From Streptomyces aurantiogriseus (GTDB taxonomy: Bacteria; Actinomycetota; Actinomycetes; Streptomycetales; Streptomycetaceae), in assembly GCF_014649375.1 (NCBI RefSeq), contig NZ_BMSX01000016.1, positions 186,001 through 250,000 on the forward strand: 64,000 bases of DNA. The letters run 5' to 3'. The number at the start of each line of letters is the position of its first letter. Position 1 is the first letter of the stretch. The position numbers were made by a program, and so were the translations under genes. Below, piece by piece: positions 60,029-64,000 of the stretch. Under the pieces are notes generated by a model, which worked only from the letters and a program-made list of their open reading frames with translations, was not told where the DNA came from and made no database searches.

Positions 60029-60181
60029 GTGCAGGAGGAATTCAAAAACGGGGAAGCAGCCGGGGCGCTCCGCATTTCGACCGCATTCGAGTGGGCGCAC
60101 CGACTGCTCGACGCCGGGTGGGCGGTCAGCGTGAGGGGCGTCGGTCGGTACAAGGCCTCAGACTTCGACGCCTGGCTGTGA
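60029..60181 (+). CDS. Short HTH/excisionase-like ORF or C-terminal remnant
   Basis: A GTG at 60029 gives 50 residues, including EAAGALRISTAFEWAHRLLD and a C-terminal GVGRYKASDFDAWL. The ending resembles helix-turn-helix proteins of the excisionase/MerR-like type that close with an (R/K)-x-S-D-x-D-A-W-L pattern. No good ribosome site is seen and the frame is closed just upstream. It may be the tail of a lost regulator. The rest of 59937-60220 shows no other feature. Confidence 0.35.
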   Translation: MQEEFKNGEAAGALRISTAFEWAHRLLDAGWAVSVRGVGRYKASDFDAWL

Positions 60182-60220
60182 ACCGCCCGGATCCCGGACG
60201 TCGTGCAGTCGGTCGGTCCC

Positions 60221-62395
60221 TCAGCGCCTCAGGTCCGCGCCGACCGCGGCGGCGACGACGCGGTCGCGCTCGGCGCGGGTGAACAGCCCCGCGGACAGCC
60301 AGTCGTCCGCGAGGGCGCGCACCGCCCCCACGAAACGGCCCGAGGTCACGAAGGGTGCCTGGGCCCAGAGCACGTCGAGGAAGGTCAGGCCGTCGCCACC
60401 GGCGCGGTTCGGTACGCCCGAGTCGGTCGTGCCGAACACGACGACGGGTTCGGAGCGCTTGAAGTAGGCGTGGTAGCGGGTGCCGTCCGCGATGTGGAAC
60501 GGGGCGAGGGTCAGGCCGTGCGTGGTGAAGTGCAGGGGGCGGCCCTCGGGCCGGATCGCGTCGGCGAGATCGCCCCGGAGCGTGAAGTGCTTGTAGAAGG
60601 AGAAGGTACGGAAGCCCTGTTCCGGGCTCTGTGCGACCAGGAGGACAGGACCGTGGAAGACCGACTGGACCGCGGGGTCGTCCAGGGCCCTTTCGATGCG
60701 CAGACGGTACGGCGTCGAGATCCGGACCCGGTCGCCGCGCCTCCAGCTTCTGCTGAGGGTGACGTAGCTGCCGGGCACCGCCGCCACTCGTTGCCGGACC
60801 CCGTTGACCGTGACGGTGAAGCCTCCCGTGGCCCAGGACGGAACCCGCAGTCGCAGGTCGAGCCTGCCGCCGCCCTCCCGGAAGGTCAGGGTGCGCACGC
60901 CCTCGGCCGGGTAGTCGCTCGTCTGCTCGATGACGAGACCTCGCTCCGGCCACCGCAGGGTCGAGGCGAGGTAGAGGTTGACGTACAGCGCGTTGCCGTC
61001 GGCCGATCGGAAGTAGACCGAGTCCTGGTACTTGGTGTGGTTCTCCATGCCGGTGCCGCCGCAGCAGGTGCCGGTGTTGTCGTACTGGCGCACGACCCCC
61101 GGGCCCATGCCGACGAAGTAGGTGACCTCCGGGCTGCTGGTGCTGGGGGCGTCCCGGCGGGAGGCGAGGATGTGGTTGGTCAGGCCCCGCTCGTAGTAGT
61201 CCATGTAGGCGGGGTCGGGCTCGCGGAAGAACAGCTGACGGCTCAGCTTGAGCATGTTGTACGTCGCGCAGGTCTCGGCGTTCTTGTCGTCCAGGGTGGC
61301 CGCGATGGCCCCTCTGGCCCGGAACATCTCGCCCTGGCCCGTGCCGCCCAGGCTGTACGTGCGGGGGCCCGCGACCATGCCCCAGAAGTTGCGTGCCGCG
61401 GCGGCGTACTCCTCCTCCCCCGTGTGGTCGAACAGCCGCAGGTACCCGGTGAACTGGGGGATGTGCTGATTGGCGTGACGGCCGTCGAGGATGTCCCGGT
61501 CCTCGGCACAGGCGTCCAGCAGCGCGGTGTTGTCGAAACAGCGGGCGGCGGCGAGGTGTTCCTCCCGGCCGGTGAGGGCGTACAGGTCCGCCATCACCTC
61601 GTTCATACCGCCGTACTCACCGGCGATGTAGATCGACCACATCCGTTCCAGCTGCGCCTTCGGCAGGTGCCCGAGCCGGCTGTGCACCCAGTCGCCCATC
61701 TTCGCGGCGATCTCCAGGGCCTGCGCGTTCCCGGCCAGCGTGTGCGCGTCGAGGAGACCGCGCATGATCTTGTGGCAGGTGTAGTACGGCGCCCAGATGG
61801 TGGGGTACGTCGTGTAGCTCTCCAGCAGGATGAACTGTGTCTCCGGGTACGCGGCCAGGTAGCCGGGGTGACTGGGCCGGGGCGAGCCGTGCTCCGCCAG
61901 GGCCCGCTGGCACTCGCCGAGCGCGCCGACCAGGTAGTCGAGCTTGGCCTTGAGCGCGGCCTCCCGCGTGTCGGCGTACGCCTGGGCGACGAGGGTGAGG
62001 AAGTGGCCGCCGTAGTGGCCGCGCAGGTTGCCGTCGGAGGTCTCCCAGCCGCCGGGCGGCCGGGCGCCGCGGGTGTCGAGCCCGGCGTTGGCGCGGAAGA
62101 CGGCCAGGATGCGGTCGGCCGGGTAGGACCTGGCGTAGTCGAGCATCAGGTCCCGCTTGCGACGGAAGACGCCGTCGCCGAGGGACACCTGGTCCAGGGG
62201 GAAGGGGCGTACGGCCCAGGTGGGCGGGGTGGGAAGCGCGGCCACGGCGGGCCCGGCGGGCAGCGAGGCCACGGGGGCCTCGGCGGGCGCCGCGGCCAGG
62301 GCGACCTCGGGTGTGAGGGCGTACACGAGGGGGGTGGCGGCCGCGGTCTGCGCCGCCAGCCTCAGCACACGGCGGCGGGAGGGGGGTCGGTACAT
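60221..62395 (-). CDS. Tat-exported GH127 beta-L-arabinofuranosidase
   Basis: This 724-residue enzyme has a twin-arginine signal (RRRVLRLAAQTAAATPLVYA). The (alpha/alpha)6 barrel carries YTTYPTIWAPYYTCHKIMRG and AGEYGGMNEVMADLYALTG. The catalytic region has Glu and Cys in NAETCATYNMLKL (about 375-380) and the cysteine pair in GTCCGGTGMENHTKYQDSVY (about 445). In GH127 these residues bind zinc, with one Cys as nucleophile. C-terminal beta domains follow. It removes beta-L-arabinofuranose from plant glycans. ATG 62395 is 54 bp after the stop of the upstream large secreted protein, so they are co-transcribed. Confidence 0.92.
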   Translation of the reverse strand: MYRPPSRRRVLRLAAQTAAATPLVYALTPEVALAAAPAEAPVASLPAGPAVAALPTPPTWAVRPFPLDQVSLGDGVFRRKRDLMLDYARSYPADRILAVFRANAGLDTRGARPPGGWETSDGNLRGHYGGHFLTLVAQAYADTREAALKAKLDYLVGALGECQRALAEHGSPRPSHPGYLAAYPETQFILLESYTTYPTIWAPYYTCHKIMRGLLDAHTLAGNAQALEIAAKMGDWVHSRLGHLPKAQLERMWSIYIAGEYGGMNEVMADLYALTGREEHLAAARCFDNTALLDACAEDRDILDGRHANQHIPQFTGYLRLFDHTGEEEYAAAARNFWGMVAGPRTYSLGGTGQGEMFRARGAIAATLDDKNAETCATYNMLKLSRQLFFREPDPAYMDYYERGLTNHILASRRDAPSTSSPEVTYFVGMGPGVVRQYDNTGTCCGGTGMENHTKYQDSVYFRSADGNALYVNLYLASTLRWPERGLVIEQTSDYPAEGVRTLTFREGGGRLDLRLRVPSWATGGFTVTVNGVRQRVAAVPGSYVTLSRSWRRGDRVRISTPYRLRIERALDDPAVQSVFHGPVLLVAQSPEQGFRTFSFYKHFTLRGDLADAIRPEGRPLHFTTHGLTLAPFHIADGTRYHAYFKRSEPVVVFGTTDSGVPNRAGGDGLTFLDVLWAQAPFVTSGRFVGAVRALADDWLSAGLFTRAERDRVVAAAVGADLRR

Positions 62396-62448
62396 GCGCG
62401 GACTCCGATCGTCGGTCGTCGGCGGGCATGGGCGGTGGAAGGGCGACG

Positions 62449-64000
62449 TCATGGAGAAGCGGTCACGGTGACGGTGGCCGTGGCGCGGTGACCGGTGCCC
62501 GCCACGGTCCCCTTCACCTCGAAGGACCCCGGCCCGGCGTACTGGTCCGGATCCACCGGGTCCCAGGACACGGAGATCCGGCTGTCCTTGGAGCCGTCGT
62601 TGTAGGTGGCGACCACGCTCGCCGGGAGCGTGGGCGCCGTGCCGGCCCGGGTGGTGACGCGTTCCTCCGCAAGGCTGGTGATCTCGACGGCGTCGGTCTG
62701 GCGCACCCACACGGTCGCGGTGACGGGCTGCGCGGTCCGGTCGGCGAGCCCGGTGATCCGTACGCTGGTGCCGCCCTCGGCGACCTGGTCCTCGGTGAGG
62801 GCGGGCCAGGCCACCGGCGAGCGCGCCGTCGAGCCGTCGGCGTACACCAGCGTCACCTCGCCGGGGAGTTCGGGGAGCTTGCCGCGGAGGGTGGGGACGT
62901 GGACCTCGCGCACGGACTCCGGTGTCTCGGCGTACACCTTCCACTCCTGGACGCCGAGCGCCAGGTCGGTGTGTCCGGTCAGCCGGGCGCGCAGGGCCGT
63001 GGTGGTGACGGGGGTGAAGGTGGTCCGGTTGTAGCGGTCCTCGGCGGTGCCGTAGCCGCTGGGCGAGGCGACCTCGCGCCAGGTGTCGCCGTCGCGGTAC
63101 TCGATGACCCAGGAGGCCGGCACTCCGACGCCGTCGGCCGCGCCCGGCTGTGCGTCGCGGAAGAAGTACAGGTCGGATCCGTCCACGCGGACCGGGTCGT
63201 CCCAGGTGTACTGGACCCACTGGGTGCCCTTCTCGGGCCAGCTGCCCCAGCGCGGGGCGTCGGCCGACGAGGCGGGTTCCCGGCCGTCGTTGATCGCGGC
63301 GACCGACTCCCAGCCCGAGGTGTAGGACGCGGTGGGGGTCGCGAACGGCGCCACGTTCACCTGTCCGTCCGAGAGGCCCTCCACCTTCACGACGACCTTC
63401 TTGGACGACCGCAGGGCGCCGTCGTCGCCGGTGAGTTCGAGGGTGTAGATGCCGGCCTTCGTGAAGCGGGCGACCGTCGACGAGGCGCCCGGGGTGTCGA
63501 AGATGACGGTGCCGCCGTCCGGGCCGTCCGTCGTCTTCCACGCGGCGGACAGCCTCCGCTGCGGGAGCCCGTCGTCCTCCACGATCCCCGTCAGCCTGAC
63601 CTGACCCGGCCGGCTGTACGTCGTGTCGCGCCACGCCTCGACGTACGGGGGTTGGTTGCGTGCCGCCGGTGGCCTGACGCCGGTGGCGTACGCCTGGATC
63701 TCCTTGAGGCCGCTGGTGTGGCCGTCCCGGTGGCGCAGCAGCACCCGCAGCTTCTCGGTGGTGGCCTTCCGGAAGCGCACCTGGTTGAGGTTGGCCCGCG
63801 GATGGACCGGTGACCTGACCGGTCCGGCCACGTCCTTCCACTGCCCGTCGCCGTCCTGGTACTGCACCGTGTACAGGGCGGGTTCGGCGTAGCCGCCGGG
63901 GCGTTTGTCGCTGTAGAAGTGGAGCCGGACGTCGTCGACCGTGCGCGGGCGTCCGAAGTCGATCTCGTACCAGTCCTCGGTGTCGCCCGAGCCGCGGGCG
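62449..64000 (-). CDS. Large secreted glycan-active protein, C-terminal part (partial)
   Basis: The frame is open through the right edge, so the 5' end lies outside. The visible 516 residues begin in a discoidin/CBM32-like domain (DTEDWYEIDFGRPRTVDDVR; VQYQDGDGQWKDVAG). A PKD-like or Ig-like domain follows (VRLTGIVEDDGLPQRRLSAA), then a second discoidin domain (VAPFATPTASYTSGWESVAA). Two bacterial Ig-like (Big_4) domains close the protein (LPELPGEVTLVYADGSTARS; LPASVVATYNDGSKDSRISV). The catalytic domain is probably another arabinofuranosidase or related glycosidase upstream. I see no enzyme residues in this part. Confidence 0.85.
   Translation of the reverse strand, partial: ARGSGDTEDWYEIDFGRPRTVDDVRLHFYSDKRPGGYAEPALYTVQYQDGDGQWKDVAGPVRSPVHPRANLNQVRFRKATTEKLRVLLRHRDGHTSGLKEIQAYATGVRPPAARNQPPYVEAWRDTTYSRPGQVRLTGIVEDDGLPQRRLSAAWKTTDGPDGGTVIFDTPGASSTVARFTKAGIYTLELTGDDGALRSSKKVVVKVEGLSDGQVNVAPFATPTASYTSGWESVAAINDGREPASSADAPRWGSWPEKGTQWVQYTWDDPVRVDGSDLYFFRDAQPGAADGVGVPASWVIEYRDGDTWREVASPSGYGTAEDRYNRTTFTPVTTTALRARLTGHTDLALGVQEWKVYAETPESVREVHVPTLRGKLPELPGEVTLVYADGSTARSPVAWPALTEDQVAEGGTSVRITGLADRTAQPVTATVWVRQTDAVEITSLAEERVTTRAGTAPTLPASVVATYNDGSKDSRISVSWDPVDPDQYAGPGSFEVKGTVAGTGHRATATVTVTASP

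Noticed and set aside
60221..63841. One continuous 1206-codon frame joining GH127 and the next gene
   Set aside because: The upstream part is in the wrong frame for the Big_4/discoidin protein, whose own frame ends at 62449. The GH127 enzyme has its own Tat signal from 62395.

Overview
The window looks like Streptomyces or a close relative: very GC-rich DNA with strong third-position GC in almost every gene, frequent GTG starts with GGAGG-type ribosome sites, Tat and Sec secretion signals, and many secreted plant-polymer hydrolases and regulators of the LacI, TetR, LysR, AraC and HxlR types. No tRNA, rRNA, CRISPR array, intact insertion sequence or integrase was recognised.

Positions 1-17700 hold one side of a contractile injection system (CIS, phage-tail-like particle) locus. 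On the minus strand are the sheath, inner tube, two small tail/baseplate proteins, an AAA+ ATPase, a DUF4255 cap protein, a secreted VWA/HYR protein, a LuxR-type regulator and a DUF4157 'eCIS core' protein. A membrane-anchored Ig-like protein is on the plus strand. Three proteins of the locus share an N-terminal motif of the form LQ-x(3)-GN-x-AV-x(2)-(L/M)-(L/V)-x-(Q/A)-QR/QR. They are a 1210-residue plus-strand giant, a 238-residue HNH nuclease-like protein and the DUF4157 protein, and the motif is a candidate particle-loading signal. The giant ends in a visibly lower-GC C-terminal domain followed 2 bp later by a small low-GC gene, the layout of a polymorphic toxin plus immunity cassette. Baseplate, spike and tape-measure genes should lie to the left of position 1.

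Positions 18084-27500 are a pectin / plant-cell-wall island: GH30-like glycanase, PL1 pectate lyase, a HExxH secreted protein, a decayed GH43 xylosidase, a LacI regulator with operator-like palindromes, and a PL11 rhamnogalacturonan lyase cut off exactly at the start of a thioesterase gene. The right edge (60221-64000) adds a Tat-exported GH127 arabinofuranosidase and the end of a large carbohydrate-binding secreted protein.

Positions 27580-42270 are mixed chromosomal genes: HxlR/azoreductase pair, TetR/NAD(P)-binding pair with matching operators, a gyrB fragment, a VCBS/FG-GAP secreted protein, a second NAD-dependent DNA ligase, a membrane Ser/Thr kinase, and a cupin / APH-like kinase / D-2-hydroxyacid dehydrogenase operon.

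Positions 41266-51516 form a coherent catabolic regulon. Six copies of a 16-bp LacI-type operator (consensus GTGCTAWCGWTAGCAC) lie ahead of a dehydrogenase operon/MFS transporter, an FAH-family hydrolase, the LacI gene itself, a truncated reductase, an enolase-paralogue operon (enolase-like, homoprotocatechuate-dioxygenase-like, CMD-like, MDR dehydrogenase) and a LysR gene. The enolase paralogue has altered active-site residues. A second catabolic block (52778-59811) combines 3-hydroxyacyl-CoA dehydrogenase, an AraC regulator, a two-component flavin monooxygenase, glutaryl-CoA-dehydrogenase-like enzyme, class III CoA-transferase and a DUF35 protein. Two of its promoter regions share a 36-bp element with 34 identical positions. 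The substrates of both blocks are not evident from sequence.
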